63,974 nt of DNA from NCBI GenBank assembly GCA_042095055.1, contig JBELBZ010000009.1, forward strand, positions 1-63,974. Direction: 5' to 3'. The notes under the pieces are model-generated. The model was not told the DNA's origin and made no database searches. It saw only the letters and a list, made by a program, of their open reading frames with translations. This DNA comes from UBA8752 sp042095055. Its GTDB lineage: Bacteria; Bacteroidota; Bacteroidia; Flavobacteriales_D; Sanyastnellaceae. The position numbers and the translations under genes were made by a program. Shown one piece after another: positions 40,244 to 49,828 of this stretch. Each line of letters begins with the position of its first letter. Position 1 is the stretch's first letter.

Positions 40244-42671
40244 GGTTGAACCCGCCCGTGATGGTGCGGGGCATCCCAGGACGCAGTCCAGCTGGGCGCG
40301 CAGAAGCCACATATACCGCATCGGTCAAGTTGCGGGCCGAAAGTTCCAAGGCAAATCCATTTCTGAGCGTGCACCTCGTCGTCAGATCGAGCACGGTACT
40401 TCCCCCTGCGAGGCGCACGTCGTCGAGCGGACCCTGGCCTGCTTCTGTGCGCATCCCTTGGGTGCTGCGGGCGGCCGCATCAATGGACCACGAGGCCCGG
40501 GCCCAACCCAAGCGCAATGCGCCTTGGTGGCGGGACAGGTAGGGCAACTGATCACCGACTTCAACCGACCCCCAAGCGTCATAATCGCTTTCGAATGCCG
40601 TGGTAAAGCGTCCATCCGTGAAGGTGTACGTGCCCCCCAATTCAAAGCGGTGCCCCTCCTGGGGGTTCACACCGTTGGTCAGATTCAGCATCGCCTCGAT
40701 GCCGAACACCTCAGTGGAACCTCCAGTGAACACTTCGCCGTCACCGGAACCTCCACTGGATGCAAAGTCAGAGCCTTGAAGGTTGCGGCCAAAATGTCCG
40801 AAGCCCACCAATGACAGTTCGGTGCGCGAGCGCAGCCAGCGCGCTCCCAACTCGTGGCTCCATGCAAACTCGGGCTCCACTTCCTCTGCGTTACCCGGGG
40901 GCAGAAAGCCGCGGTGCGCGCCACCAAAAAGGCTCCACTCAGGTCCCAGGTTCTTCTGAAAACCCATGCCTGGCAAAACGGCGGTGGTGGTATTGCGGCG
41001 TTTTTGGAGGTCCGTCCCTGTCCGCTCCACATCAGAAGTGCCATAATCGTCCCTGCCGGCAATGATGTGCTCCACACGCACACCGGGAATCAGCGACCAC
41101 CCGTTCTTTTCCCACTTGGCGCGGGCGTAACCTGCGGCGGCGCGGCTCCATTCGAGGCGGTTGGATTCCGTTCCGGGGGTGCCCCGTTCCGGCGCCACCA
41201 ATTGCCCTGACACCATCTGCCAATGGTCCACCCATTGAAAACGGTCCATGCCGTCCCCGTGTACCCTCACAGAAGCCTCGAACCGCTGCCAGCCCGAACC
41301 CGTTCCATCCCAACTCAGGCGAGACTCGGCTCCACGAGAATGGTAGGCGCGGTTGTTGGCCTTGAGCCTCACGACCCCTGATTCACCATCTCTAAAGACA
41401 CCGATGGCCTCCGCTTGGGTGTCCGACGTGTCATCACCCGAAAGCAAAGCTCCCAGATTGACCCAAGCTTCGGACATGCCCGCTGCACGGTCGGCCTTGT
41501 ACCAATTCCGATCTACACGCGTCGCGTAGGCGCGGTTCGTCCATCGCCAACCCGAACCAAAATCCAACACATGTGTCAGCACAGCCTGCTGCTGTTGCGC
41601 ATCCATTTTGTCGCGGTGACTTCCTGCATATCTGCGGTAAGGTGATGCCTCAAAGTCAGAAGGCAACAAACCCGCGTAGGTTTCGTGGCTCTCCTCACCG
41701 ACCCGACCCAGTTTGAGTTCAATGCGCTGCGGTGTTTGAGAATTGTCCGCCGAACGCCAGCGCAGCTTTCCCATCACATCGAGCTTGTCGAAGCCGGTTG
41801 CACCGCCACCATCCAAGCTCTTGAAACCACCGCTGCCTGCCTGCAATGCCTCTACCATCCATCCAATGCGGCCTGAACCGTCACCCACATGGACATGCAA
41901 ACGGCCTGTTCCGAATTGCCCCAAACGCGCATCTACACGGCCGGAAAGCGCAGAGGGAATGGGTGTGCTGATAAAGTTGATGGCGCCACCGACGGTGTTG
42001 GGTCCGTGCGCAATTTGACTGGCCCCTTTCATCACCTCAATGCCGTTCATGCGCCCGACTGAGGGGAAATAATAGGCGCTTGGAGCAGTGTAAGGTGCAG
42101 GAGCAATGGGTATGCCGTCCTCCAACACAGAAATGCGGCTGCTGCGCTCAGAGCCGCTCCCGCGCAACCCAATGTTGGGACGCAGTCCAAAGCCATCTTC
42201 TTCTTGGATGTAGACCCCAGGCACAGAGCGCAAGGCCCTGTTGATGTCCACGTCGCCTTGCCGCCGCAAAACCTTGGCAGACAACACCGTCACAGACCCG
42301 GGAACACCCATAGGCCTTCCCCCTGTCAGGGATACGGCTTCGACCAATGCCTGTGGAAGGTCCAACACCGACTCCTCCATGCGGAAGGTGCCACCGCGCT
42401 GTATGTCCTGCACGGAGAGCCTCCTGTCGCCAAAACCCAGGCAGCGCAGCAACCATGAGCCCGATTGAACCAAAAGGGTGGCATCCTCAAACACAATCGT
42501 ACCCTCTGCATCCGTCACATGGCCAGCACCTTGATCCGAAATCAAGGCTGCACCCGGTATTCCGCGGCCGTCTGCATCCACAATGCGGATCTGCAACTGG
42601 GCAAAAAGACCCCACGCGGGAAACACAAACAACACCAGAAGTGCAGTGATTCGCAGGAGGGGGATTTTCAT
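40233..42671 (-). CDS. TonB-dependent receptor, FecA-like
   Basis: This 812-residue outer-membrane receptor has a signal peptide (MKIPLLRITALLVLFVFPAWGLFAQ), a short CarboxypepD_reg-like domain (about 27-100), a plug (VTVLSAKVLRRQGDVDINRA, GLRGSGSERSSRISVLEDGIPI) and a barrel ending in GMPRTITGGFNLSF with terminal Phe. The plug resembles receptors for ferric dicitrate or other iron chelates; the substrate is an inference. ATG 42671 is set by the signal peptide. A GACGC-N10-GCGTC repeat lies just upstream (near 42687-42706). The 3' end overlaps the CIA30 gene tail to tail by 11 bp. Confidence 0.88.
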   Translation of the reverse strand: MKIPLLRITALLVLFVFPAWGLFAQLQIRIVDADGRGIPGAALISDQGAGHVTDAEGTIVFEDATLLVQSGSWLLRCLGFGDRRLSVQDIQRGGTFRMEESVLDLPQALVEAVSLTGGRPMGVPGSVTVLSAKVLRRQGDVDINRALRSVPGVYIQEEDGFGLRPNIGLRGSGSERSSRISVLEDGIPIAPAPYTAPSAYYFPSVGRMNGIEVMKGASQIAHGPNTVGGAINFISTPIPSALSGRVDARLGQFGTGRLHVHVGDGSGRIGWMVEALQAGSGGFKSLDGGGATGFDKLDVMGKLRWRSADNSQTPQRIELKLGRVGEESHETYAGLLPSDFEASPYRRYAGSHRDKMDAQQQQAVLTHVLDFGSGWRWTNRAYATRVDRNWYKADRAAGMSEAWVNLGALLSGDDTSDTQAEAIGVFRDGESGVVRLKANNRAYHSRGAESRLSWDGTGSGWQRFEASVRVHGDGMDRFQWVDHWQMVSGQLVAPERGTPGTESNRLEWSRAAAGYARAKWEKNGWSLIPGVRVEHIIAGRDDYGTSDVERTGTDLQKRRNTTTAVLPGMGFQKNLGPEWSLFGGAHRGFLPPGNAEEVEPEFAWSHELGARWLRSRTELSLVGFGHFGRNLQGSDFASSGGSGDGEVFTGGSTEVFGIEAMLNLTNGVNPQEGHRFELGGTYTFTDGRFTTAFESDYDAWGSVEVGDQLPYLSRHQGALRLGWARASWSIDAAARSTQGMRTEAGQGPLDDVRLAGGSTVLDLTTRCTLRNGFALELSARNLTDAVYVASARPAGLRPGMPRTITGGFNLSF

Positions 42672-42785
42672 GGAATCCTTATTTGGACGCATTCTAAATA
42701 GCGTCACAAACCTCCTTTTAAATTTGTGAATGGCTCCTCCCCTTTTCGAGGTATTTCTACATCAATTTTTCCGCCATACAGCGGT

Positions 42786-43361
42786 TCAATCGTAGTCTGA
42801 ATTCCCCAGGTATTTGCGCACAAAGCTCAAACGAACCACGGAATCAGGCAGGAACACCATTTCCAGGTCAAAGCTGTTTAGCAAGCACTGTCCATAGGTT
42901 TCGTTGCCCAGGTCAAACTCATCGTAAGTGGATTCATGGATGTACGCCTCAGAGTAACCCACTGCACCGATTTGTTCTAAAATCCAACCATGGCTGGCCA
43001 CATTGACGACCTCCCAATCGCACAAAGTGGCTTCGAAAGGAGGATAAATGTTGTATCCGCTCAACAAATTCGTCAAGTCGGCAGAACCCACCGCCAGATC
43101 ATTGGGCCAGCTGAGGTTCATCGGATGGGGACCAACGTGGCCATAGGCCCCCAAAAATGTGATCAGCACTTCGATGTTGCTCGTGAATTGCACCACGGTT
43201 TGACCGGGGATAAACCGTGTTTTCTTGAGCAGCAGGTATGAATCTGCCGGGAGACAGTCACACAACTCCACTCCCGTAGCTGCGCCGTCTGCGACTTGCC
43301 CGTGTAGGCTCTGGGTGTGACACAGCACGAAGACTGTCACGAACAAACAATAGCGAAGCAT
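42786..43361 (-). CDS. Secreted protein of unknown function
   Basis: This 191-residue protein has a signal peptide (MLRYCLFVTVFVLCHTQSLHG). The mature part has four cysteines and many aromatic residues (YGHVGPHPMNLSWPNDL; VNVASHGWILEQIGAVGYSE) and looks beta-rich. I recognise no domain and no T9SS tail. It is divergent from the DUF3078 gene and lies 114 bp upstream of the TonB receptor on the same strand. Confidence 0.7.
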   Translation of the reverse strand: MLRYCLFVTVFVLCHTQSLHGQVADGAATGVELCDCLPADSYLLLKKTRFIPGQTVVQFTSNIEVLITFLGAYGHVGPHPMNLSWPNDLAVGSADLTNLLSGYNIYPPFEATLCDWEVVNVASHGWILEQIGAVGYSEAYIHESTYDEFDLGNETYGQCLLNSFDLEMVFLPDSVVRLSFVRKYLGNSDYD

Positions 43362-43463
43362 AACCTTGGTTCAGTATAATTTAGCCCACCGAGGCCGCAA
43401 AACCTCGGCGCGCACAAATTCTTCGTTTCACAATTGCACACCTGCACCGCCATCTCCTACCTC

Positions 43464-44447
43464 ATGTCGAAACTACGCCTCCTCATTGTTTGTCTGGTTG
43501 CTTCTGCGTTGGGTAGAAATGCCGCCGCGCAGTTGGCCGTTCCTCAGGTCGAGCAAGCCGTCTTGGCCAGCGACGAGAACCCTTTGGATACAGTAGAGGT
43601 CTTCAAGGGCACGCTTGGACTGAATCTGAGCCAGACCGCCTTGACCAATTGGGCAGGTGGTGGAGAAAGCTCCGTGGCTTTTACAGCCATGTGCAACCTA
43701 TCGGAGAGCCGGGAACGTGGACCGCGAAGCTCGAGTTGGGGGGTGGACGCTGCCCTCGGTTTGCTCCGCCAGCAGGGAGGTTGGCGCAAAACCGACGACC
43801 GCCTCATCCTCACAGGTCAGTGGAATACCGCCATGCAGCGCGCCATCCAAGACGCGCGGCTTTCGGTGCTGGTCGATGCCCGCACCCAAATTCTTCCTGG
43901 ATACAACTTGGTGGATGGATTGCCCGATAAAGACCAGAGGATATCCGACTTCTTGTCACCGGGCTACCTGGTTGCAGCGGCAGGACTGGCGCCAAAGCCT
44001 GGAAAGAAGAACAAGGTTTTCATTGCTCCATTTACAGCAAAACTGACGGTTTTGATGGACGATACATTGTCCGCTGCAGGGGCATTTGGTGTCGAAGCTG
44101 GACAACACAGCAGGCTGGAGCTCGGGGGGTACATCCGTTGGAACCTGACGGCATCCTTGATGGAGAACATCACATGGACCCACCAAATTGACCTCTTCTC
44201 CAACTACCTCAATCAACCGGGCAACATTGACATCAACTGGACGGGGCTGTTGGAATTGAAAGTGAATGAGGCCCTGAGAACCACCATCAGCATGCACTTG
44301 ATCTATGATGACGATGTGGTGCTCGAGAAAGCGCCTGCGCGAACGGAAGTCAGCGACCAGGGCGTGGTCACCACCATTCCCGCCATCATGGGCCCGGGAA
44401 CCCAGTTCAAAGAAGTGCTCTCCATTGGAGTCTTGTACACTTTATGA
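43464..44447 (+). CDS. DUF3078 outer-membrane or periplasmic protein
   Basis: This 327-residue protein has a signal peptide (MSKLRLLIVCLVASALG...AAAQ) and the DUF3078 signature (LGLNLSQTALTNWAGGGESSV, about 48-68 with the invariant NWAxGG). The rest alternates beta strands, consistent with an outer-membrane beta-barrel. The family is confined to Bacteroidota and its function is unknown. ATG 43464 is set by the signal peptide. fabD follows after 45 bp. Confidence 0.85.
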   Translation: MSKLRLLIVCLVASALGRNAAAQLAVPQVEQAVLASDENPLDTVEVFKGTLGLNLSQTALTNWAGGGESSVAFTAMCNLSESRERGPRSSSWGVDAALGLLRQQGGWRKTDDRLILTGQWNTAMQRAIQDARLSVLVDARTQILPGYNLVDGLPDKDQRISDFLSPGYLVAAAGLAPKPGKKNKVFIAPFTAKLTVLMDDTLSAAGAFGVEAGQHSRLELGGYIRWNLTASLMENITWTHQIDLFSNYLNQPGNIDINWTGLLELKVNEALRTTISMHLIYDDDVVLEKAPARTEVSDQGVVTTIPAIMGPGTQFKEVLSIGVLYTL

Positions 44448-44492
44448 ACTTTCGGATGGACGCGGAAGGGCAAGGGCTGTAATTTGGTCCCC

Positions 44493-45377
44493 ATGAAAAT
44501 CATGGTTTTCCCCGGGCAGGGCGCCCAATTCTCAGGCATGGGTCAAGATCTTCACGATGGCCATGCCTTTGCCCGCGATCGGTTTGCAGAGGCGGCTGAA
44601 GTGCTGGGATTCAACATCGCAGAAGTGATGTTCTCAGGATCTGATGAAGACCTGAAGCAAACGAAAGTCACCCAACCCGCCATCTTCCTTCACTCTGTCA
44701 TCCTTGCCGAAGGCATGGGCACATCGTTTGACCCGGCTTTCGTTGCAGGGCACAGCTTGGGTGAGTTCAGTGCACTTGTCGCTGCAGGAGGACTCAGCTT
44801 TGCTGAAGGGCTGCAACTCGTGAGCGAGCGCGCCTTGGCCATGCAAGAGGCCTGCGAGCGAACGCCTTCCACAATGGCGGCCATATTGGGCCTCGAAGAC
44901 AGCCTTGTGGAGCAGGTGTGCTCAGAAACCGAAGGCATCGTGGTGCCTGCGAACTACAATTGCCCTGGACAGCTGGTCATCTCCGGTGAAGTGCCTGCAG
45001 TAGAAGCTGCCTGTGAAGCCCTGAAAGAAGCCGGAGCACGCCGCGCTTTGATGTTGCCGGTCGGTGGAGCATTCCATTCACCGCTTATGGAACCTGCGCG
45101 GGAGCGCCTGGCACAAGCATTGGAGTCCGCCTCTATTCAGCGTCCAACCTGCCCTGTGGTTCAAAATGTCAATGCCACGCCGGAGACCGATCCTGAGGTC
45201 ATTCGCCAAAACCTGATCGCCCAATTGACCGCGCCGGTGCGCTGGACGCAAACCATGGAGTGGTTTGTTGGCGAAGGCGTAAAAGAAGTGGTGGAAGTCG
45301 GCCCAGGAAAAGTGCTCCAAGGCCTGTTCAAAAAGGTGGACCGCAGCTTGCCTACGGCCTCTGCCGCCGTCGCTTAA
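44493..45377 (+). CDS. fabD: Malonyl-CoA:ACP transacylase
   Basis: This 294-residue protein moves malonyl from CoA to acyl carrier protein in fatty-acid synthesis. It shows FPGQGAQFSGMG at the start, the nucleophile Ser in GHSLGEFSAL (about residue 88), the Arg region, and the catalytic His in GGAFHSPLM (about 195). The ATG at 44493 is preferred to a TTG nine bases upstream; TAATTTGG lies directly in front. The stop overlaps the convergent coiled-coil gene by 4 bp. Confidence 0.96.
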   Translation: MKIMVFPGQGAQFSGMGQDLHDGHAFARDRFAEAAEVLGFNIAEVMFSGSDEDLKQTKVTQPAIFLHSVILAEGMGTSFDPAFVAGHSLGEFSALVAAGGLSFAEGLQLVSERALAMQEACERTPSTMAAILGLEDSLVEQVCSETEGIVVPANYNCPGQLVISGEVPAVEAACEALKEAGARRALMLPVGGAFHSPLMEPARERLAQALESASIQRPTCPVVQNVNATPETDPEVIRQNLIAQLTAPVRWTQTMEWFVGEGVKEVVEVGPGKVLQGLFKKVDRSLPTASAAVA

Positions 45378-45685
45378 GCCTCGGCTTTCCTTCCCTCTAC
45401 GTAGGAGAACAGATTGGTGTAATCGGTCTCGATGGCCGCCAACCGCATCTGAAGATCGCGGTTCTCGACTGACAGTCGGTCGCGCTCTGAGCGCAACTGA
45501 GAAATGGTGTGCTTCAGGGACACGAAATCACGGGCCAATTCGCGGCGCATGGACTGAACCTCCGCATTGTCCGGCAGCTGAATGTCCAGCGGGCTTTGTG
45601 CAGCCTTGCCTTGAATGTTGGTGTCCACTCCCCCGACTGAAGTGACTTCGATGGACTCTTGCGTTGGCATGTCTTTCGTGCTCAT
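45374..45685 (-). CDS. Small coiled-coil protein, unknown function
   Basis: This 103-residue protein has a disordered N-terminal 40 residues (MSTKDMPTQESIEVTS...), followed by a strong heptad-repeat helix from about 41 to 95 (VQSMRRELARDFVSLKHTIS, SERDRLSVENRDLQMRLAAI). No signal peptide or known domain is present. It overlaps the end of fabD by 4 bp on the opposite strand. The composition looks like a genuine gene; the role is unknown. Confidence 0.7.
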   Translation of the reverse strand: MSTKDMPTQESIEVTSVGGVDTNIQGKAAQSPLDIQLPDNAEVQSMRRELARDFVSLKHTISQLRSERDRLSVENRDLQMRLAAIETDYTNLFSYVEGRKAEA

Positions 45686-45768
45686 ACGGTCAAGCTACAT
45701 TTCGGTTGTGTCCAAGCCCCCCAATCGACCCGAAGGTTATCAAGGTTGGGCTTTTGATGACTCTGGCT

Positions 45769-46980
45769 TCAGGACTTCCTGCCGTTTAACAGGATGGGAA
45801 TCAAGGCCAACGCCGTCAACAGCGCCCCCACGCCAGACATGTAGTACAATTCCGGTAATCGGCCCACATCGCCTTGGAAGTGCATTCCTGACGCTACGGC
45901 ACCGCATCCAATGCCAATTTCCAGGGCCATCAACATCGTTCCCAAGGCCACGGCGATGCGACCTGGCTGGGCCAAATCGGCCGTCCAAGCAAAAACAGTG
46001 GGCATGTTGATTCCGATGCTGGCCCCGTAGACCAAACCGCCTATGGTCGCCATAGCCTTGGTTTCAGCGGATCCCAGCAAGAACATCCCCATGGCCAACA
46101 ACAACGTTCCAGCCAACATCATGGGGATGCGTCCATGGCGGTCGCTCAAGCGCCCAGCAATGAAGCGCATGGAGATGGAACTGGCCACGATGATGGTATT
46201 GAACGACCCCTTGTACACGTATCCCAGGTGGTCCACAAAGTCTGGGGTGATGGTCAGGTATACCCCAAAGGCCAAGGCAACGGGCAAGAGCACCACCGCA
46301 GCCGGCCAAGCCTTCGGATCGATCAGGGCGCCCTTGAATGGATTCAAATCCGAAGAACGCACAGGTCGGGCGCCCGGTAAGGTCTCCTCCAAAGGCCAGG
46401 TGAACAGCATGCTGGCCATGCCCAGCAACGCCGAAGCCACAAACATCCATTCGATGCCCCATTCTACAGTCAGCCAACTCCCCAAGGCCGGACCAGACGC
46501 CATCCCAGCATTGCCTGCCACCCCCAAATAACCGAGTGCCTCTCCCCTCCTGTTTTTGGGAATGCGGTCGGTCAGCATGGCGCTTGTTCCTGTCGGCCTG
46601 AATCCGGTCGACAACCCATGGAAGAAACGCAACGCCATAAAAGCGACGATGCTGGTCGCTACGATGTACCCAAATCCAGCCAATGCGGTCACCGCCGACC
46701 CGATCAGCATGACCTTTCTGCGGCCTGCCTTGTCCGCTATGCGCCCGCTCAAAAAGCGGGAAAGGAATGCCGCCAAAGTGAACATGCCCACAATGCCGCC
46801 CAGATACTGTTCCCCGCCCATTTGAGCCAGGTGCGCCGGCAATTCGGGCAACAACATGCCAAAACTGGCCATGAACAAAACGGTTCCACCGCACAGCAGA
46901 AAGAAAGCACGGTCATAGACCTTGCTTTCGGGCTCCGATGGATGGACCAACGGGGGCGGGATTGAGGGGGATGCGTCCAT
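45769..46980 (-). CDS. Major facilitator superfamily transporter
   Basis: This 403-residue protein has 12 predicted hydrophobic helices and the MFS loop motif between helices 2 and 3 (SGRIADKAGRRKVML, about 78-92) with a second copy in the C-terminal half (AGRLSDRHGRIPMML). It is close in pattern to drug/proton antiporters such as the Bcr or arabinose-efflux type; the substrate cannot be inferred. The start ATG is at 46980, divergent from the small gene at 47091. Confidence 0.88.
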   Translation of the reverse strand: MDASPSIPPPLVHPSEPESKVYDRAFFLLCGGTVLFMASFGMLLPELPAHLAQMGGEQYLGGIVGMFTLAAFLSRFLSGRIADKAGRRKVMLIGSAVTALAGFGYIVATSIVAFMALRFFHGLSTGFRPTGTSAMLTDRIPKNRRGEALGYLGVAGNAGMASGPALGSWLTVEWGIEWMFVASALLGMASMLFTWPLEETLPGARPVRSSDLNPFKGALIDPKAWPAAVVLLPVALAFGVYLTITPDFVDHLGYVYKGSFNTIIVASSISMRFIAGRLSDRHGRIPMMLAGTLLLAMGMFLLGSAETKAMATIGGLVYGASIGINMPTVFAWTADLAQPGRIAVALGTMLMALEIGIGCGAVASGMHFQGDVGRLPELYYMSGVGALLTALALIPILLNGRKS

Positions 46981-47090
46981 GGTTTTGTGCTCCCGATTCG
47001 TACAGGTTCATGGGCAGCTTCACAAAAGAACCCCACAACCCCACTCGGATGTTTCGCAAATGCAGAAAAGGTGGCAACTTTCACTTCTCG

Positions 47091-47525
47091 ATGAAGTCAC
47101 CCCAACTTCCTGCCTACCCCACCAAAGTGCTGCTCGCATGGACGGAAGCCATTTCTGGTCAAGAGCCTTTGCGCGATTGGCTCATGGGCTCCGCATATCC
47201 CGAGCTTGGGGTATTCTGCCACGCCTTGCACAACGAACCCACCTCACGCGCTTGGTTGAGGCACCACGGGCACCCCTACCTCATGGCCTTGCTGGAAGGA
47301 GCTGAGGGCGAAAAAACCGCTGTAAAGTGGCTTCGTCACAATGGAGCGGCCACTTTGGCCGACATGGCTTTGATTGCCGACAATGACGAAGAAGCCCTCG
47401 CACGGTTGATGAAGGGCGACCCTGACGTGAACGGCATCTGGGTGCAAATCGCCTTGCGGTTGCGCCACGTGAAAAACGAGATTGAGGAATCCAACAACGA
47501 CGTTCACCGGATCGACCCCAACTGA
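47091..47525 (+). CDS. Conserved-looking small cytoplasmic protein, unknown function
   Basis: This 144-residue protein has no signal peptide (MKSPQLPAYPTKVLLAWTEA...). It is rich in Trp, His and helical stretches (WLRHHGHPYLMALLEGAEGE, WLRHNGAATLADMALIADND) that look like two related helical units, perhaps HEAT-like. No domain is recognised. It ends 5 bp before the GH3 gene and is probably cotranscribed with it. The ATG at 47091 is the first after the divergent promoter space. Confidence 0.7.
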   Translation: MKSPQLPAYPTKVLLAWTEAISGQEPLRDWLMGSAYPELGVFCHALHNEPTSRAWLRHHGHPYLMALLEGAEGEKTAVKWLRHNGAATLADMALIADNDEEALARLMKGDPDVNGIWVQIALRLRHVKNEIEESNNDVHRIDPN

Positions 47526-47530
47526 CCGAA

Positions 47531-49087
47531 ATGCCTGTCAATACTGTATTCAGTTGGTTCATCCGAAAGCGCCTTCACCAAATCGCGCTGTTCAAGAAGT
47601 ACCCGAAAGAAGTACAGGAAGAAGTGTTTCGAGACCACATCGCCGCTGTGGCTCAGACGCGGTTCGGTGCGGAACACGGTGTGACGGCGCAGATGGATTT
47701 GAACGCATATCGGCAAAGCGTCCCCTTGCGGGACTACAACGGGCTGAAGCCATGGCTGGAAGCGGCGCGAAATGGCGAGCCCGATGTCATGTGGCCGGGA
47801 GCGGTGAAGTGGAATGCAAAGTCCTCCGGAACCACAACGGACCGCAGCAAATTCATTCCCGTCACTGAAGACGCATTGGAAAAATGCCACTACAAAGGCG
47901 GCAAAGACCTGTTGGCCATGTACGTCGACGCTGTTCCCAAAGCACGTCTTTATGGAGGACGCCACCTCATCGTAGGGGGCACAGGCCGGGCCGAAGAAGC
48001 CGACAACGGGGTCTTGACGGGCGACCTGAGCGCCATCATCATCAACAACCTGCCTTGGTGGTGTGAGTTCCGCAGAACCCCGGCGCGGTCCATTGCGTTG
48101 TTGGCTTCTTGGGAGGAGAAGATTGAACGCATGGCCGAGACGACCATCGATCAAGACGTGCGCATCATCGCAGGTGTGCCCAGCTGGACGCAGGTCTTGT
48201 TGGAGCGCATCTTAGAACGCACAGGCAAATCTCATTTGGGCGAGGTGTGGCCGCATTTGCAACTCTACATGCACGGTGGAGTCTCATTTGCGCCCTACCG
48301 GCATGCTTTTGACCGGATCATGCCTGAGGGCATCCACTACATCGAAACCTACAATGCCAGCGAGGGGTTCTTTGGCATCCAAGACCGGCTGGGAGCCGAT
48401 GACATGCTGCTTATGCTGGATTATGGCATCCACTATGAATTCATCCCCTTTGCACCGGGCGACGACATTCTGGCCAACCCTCATGCAGAGACCTTGGGCT
48501 TGGATGCCGTTGAAACCCATCGGGATTATGCCCTCGTGGTCTCAACAAATGGCGGACTGCACCGATACCTGATGGGTGATCTGGTCCGATTCACCTCCTT
48601 GACTCCTTTTCGGATCCGCGTGAGTGGAAGGACCCAGTCCTATCTCAACCTCGCAGGTGAGGAATTGATGGTGGGCGATGCCAATGCCGCATTGGCCCAT
48701 ACCAGCCGCCAATTTGGCATGGAGATCCGCGACTGGACGGCTTGTGCACGGCCTGGAGAGACAGGAGCATTGGGACGGCACCACTGGGTGATCGAGCCTG
48801 GAAAAGGAACCTCAACCGTGCCCAATGCGGCCCTCTTTACTGCGGCATTAGACCGCCAATTGCGTGCCCTCAACTCTGATTATGATGCCAAGCGCACAGG
48901 CAACTTGGTCCTCGATCTTCCCCTTGTCGAGTGGGCGTCAACAGGGACGTTCGAAAACCTGTTGAAACAGAAAGGAAAACTGGGCGGACAGCACAAGGTT
49001 CCGCGCCTGTCAATGACTCCGCGGTGGGTTGAGGCGGTTTCATCCATGAAAATTGGTACAGCAGAAGTGCCTGCGGCGCTTCCCTAA
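47531..49087 (+). CDS. GH3-family acyl-adenylate/amido synthetase-like protein
   Basis: This 518-residue protein belongs to the GH3 family, known from plants for linking amino acids to auxin or jasmonate. Recognisable are the ATP-binding SSGTTTDRSKFIPVT (about 97-111), YNASEGFFGIQ (the second adenylate motif), VVSTNGGLHRY, and YLNLAGEELMVGDANAAL. Bacterial members are common in Bacteroidota, but their substrates are unknown. It is adjacent to a small protein (5 bp) and a deoxynucleoside kinase (50 bp). Confidence 0.9.
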   Translation: MPVNTVFSWFIRKRLHQIALFKKYPKEVQEEVFRDHIAAVAQTRFGAEHGVTAQMDLNAYRQSVPLRDYNGLKPWLEAARNGEPDVMWPGAVKWNAKSSGTTTDRSKFIPVTEDALEKCHYKGGKDLLAMYVDAVPKARLYGGRHLIVGGTGRAEEADNGVLTGDLSAIIINNLPWWCEFRRTPARSIALLASWEEKIERMAETTIDQDVRIIAGVPSWTQVLLERILERTGKSHLGEVWPHLQLYMHGGVSFAPYRHAFDRIMPEGIHYIETYNASEGFFGIQDRLGADDMLLMLDYGIHYEFIPFAPGDDILANPHAETLGLDAVETHRDYALVVSTNGGLHRYLMGDLVRFTSLTPFRIRVSGRTQSYLNLAGEELMVGDANAALAHTSRQFGMEIRDWTACARPGETGALGRHHWVIEPGKGTSTVPNAALFTAALDRQLRALNSDYDAKRTGNLVLDLPLVEWASTGTFENLLKQKGKLGGQHKVPRLSMTPRWVEAVSSMKIGTAEVPAALP

Positions 49088-49137
49088 TTGTGGGAAGCCT
49101 TGCCTCCCCCTACCTTTCCCCACCCAAACGCACAAAC

Positions 49138-49752
49138 ATGCACCTCGCGATCGCAGGCAATATTGGCTCCGGCAAAACGACCCTCACCAGGCTCCTCGCT
49201 CAGCACTACAAGATTACTCCGCACTACGAAAGCGTGGATGACAATCCATACCTGAACGACTTCTACAAGGACATGCAACGGTGGTCGTTCAACCTCCAAA
49301 TTCACTTCTTGACGTCGCGCTTCGGACAGCTGCACGCTTTGAAGTCCAGTGGACATGACATGGTGCAGGACCGCACCATCTACGAGGACGCCTACATCTT
49401 CGCACCCAACCTCCAGTCGATGGGCCTCATGACCTCTAGGGACCACGAGAACTTCCTCAAGTTGTTCGAGCTCATGGAGAACTTCGTGACCCCTCCAGAC
49501 TTGATGATCTACTTGCGCAGCAGTGTAGGCACCCTGGTTGAGAAAATCCAAAAGCGGGGCCGTGAGTACGAGGAGTCCATCCGACTGGATTACCTGAACC
49601 GACTCAATGAGCGCTACGAAGCTTGGATCAGCACTTACACCAAGGGCAAGATCTTGGTGATCAATGCGGACCACTTGGACTTCGAGAACAACCCCGAACA
49701 GCTCGGTGAAATCATCACCAAGGTGGACGCCGAGTTGAACGGTTTGTTCTGA
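49138..49752 (+). CDS. Deoxynucleoside kinase (second copy)
   Basis: This 204-residue dNK-family enzyme has P-loop IAGNIGSGKTT (residues 4-14), the QDRTIYEDAYIF motif with catalytic Glu/Asp-Arg, and the lid RGREYEESIRLDYLNRLNERYE. It resembles bacterial deoxyadenosine/deoxyguanosine kinases. The ATG at 49138 gives the usual length. Together with the copy at 36535-37179 it suggests two salvage kinases with split specificity. A strong terminator follows. Confidence 0.9.
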   Translation: MHLAIAGNIGSGKTTLTRLLAQHYKITPHYESVDDNPYLNDFYKDMQRWSFNLQIHFLTSRFGQLHALKSSGHDMVQDRTIYEDAYIFAPNLQSMGLMTSRDHENFLKLFELMENFVTPPDLMIYLRSSVGTLVEKIQKRGREYEESIRLDYLNRLNERYEAWISTYTKGKILVINADHLDFENNPEQLGEIITKVDAELNGLF

Positions 49753-49772
49753 GAACCAGGCTACATCGCTTC

Positions 49773-49805
49773 ATGAAAAACGGCCCTCAAGGGGCCGTTT
49801 TTCAT
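49773..49805. terminator. Bidirectional terminator between the kinase and yceI
   Basis: ATGAAAAACGGCCC pairs perfectly over 14 bp with GGGCCGTTTTTCAT around a 5-base loop. A-tract and T-tract flank the GC core, so it serves the two convergent genes. Confidence 0.92.
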
Positions 49806-49828
49806 GTTCAGAATCCGGTGCAACCGAA

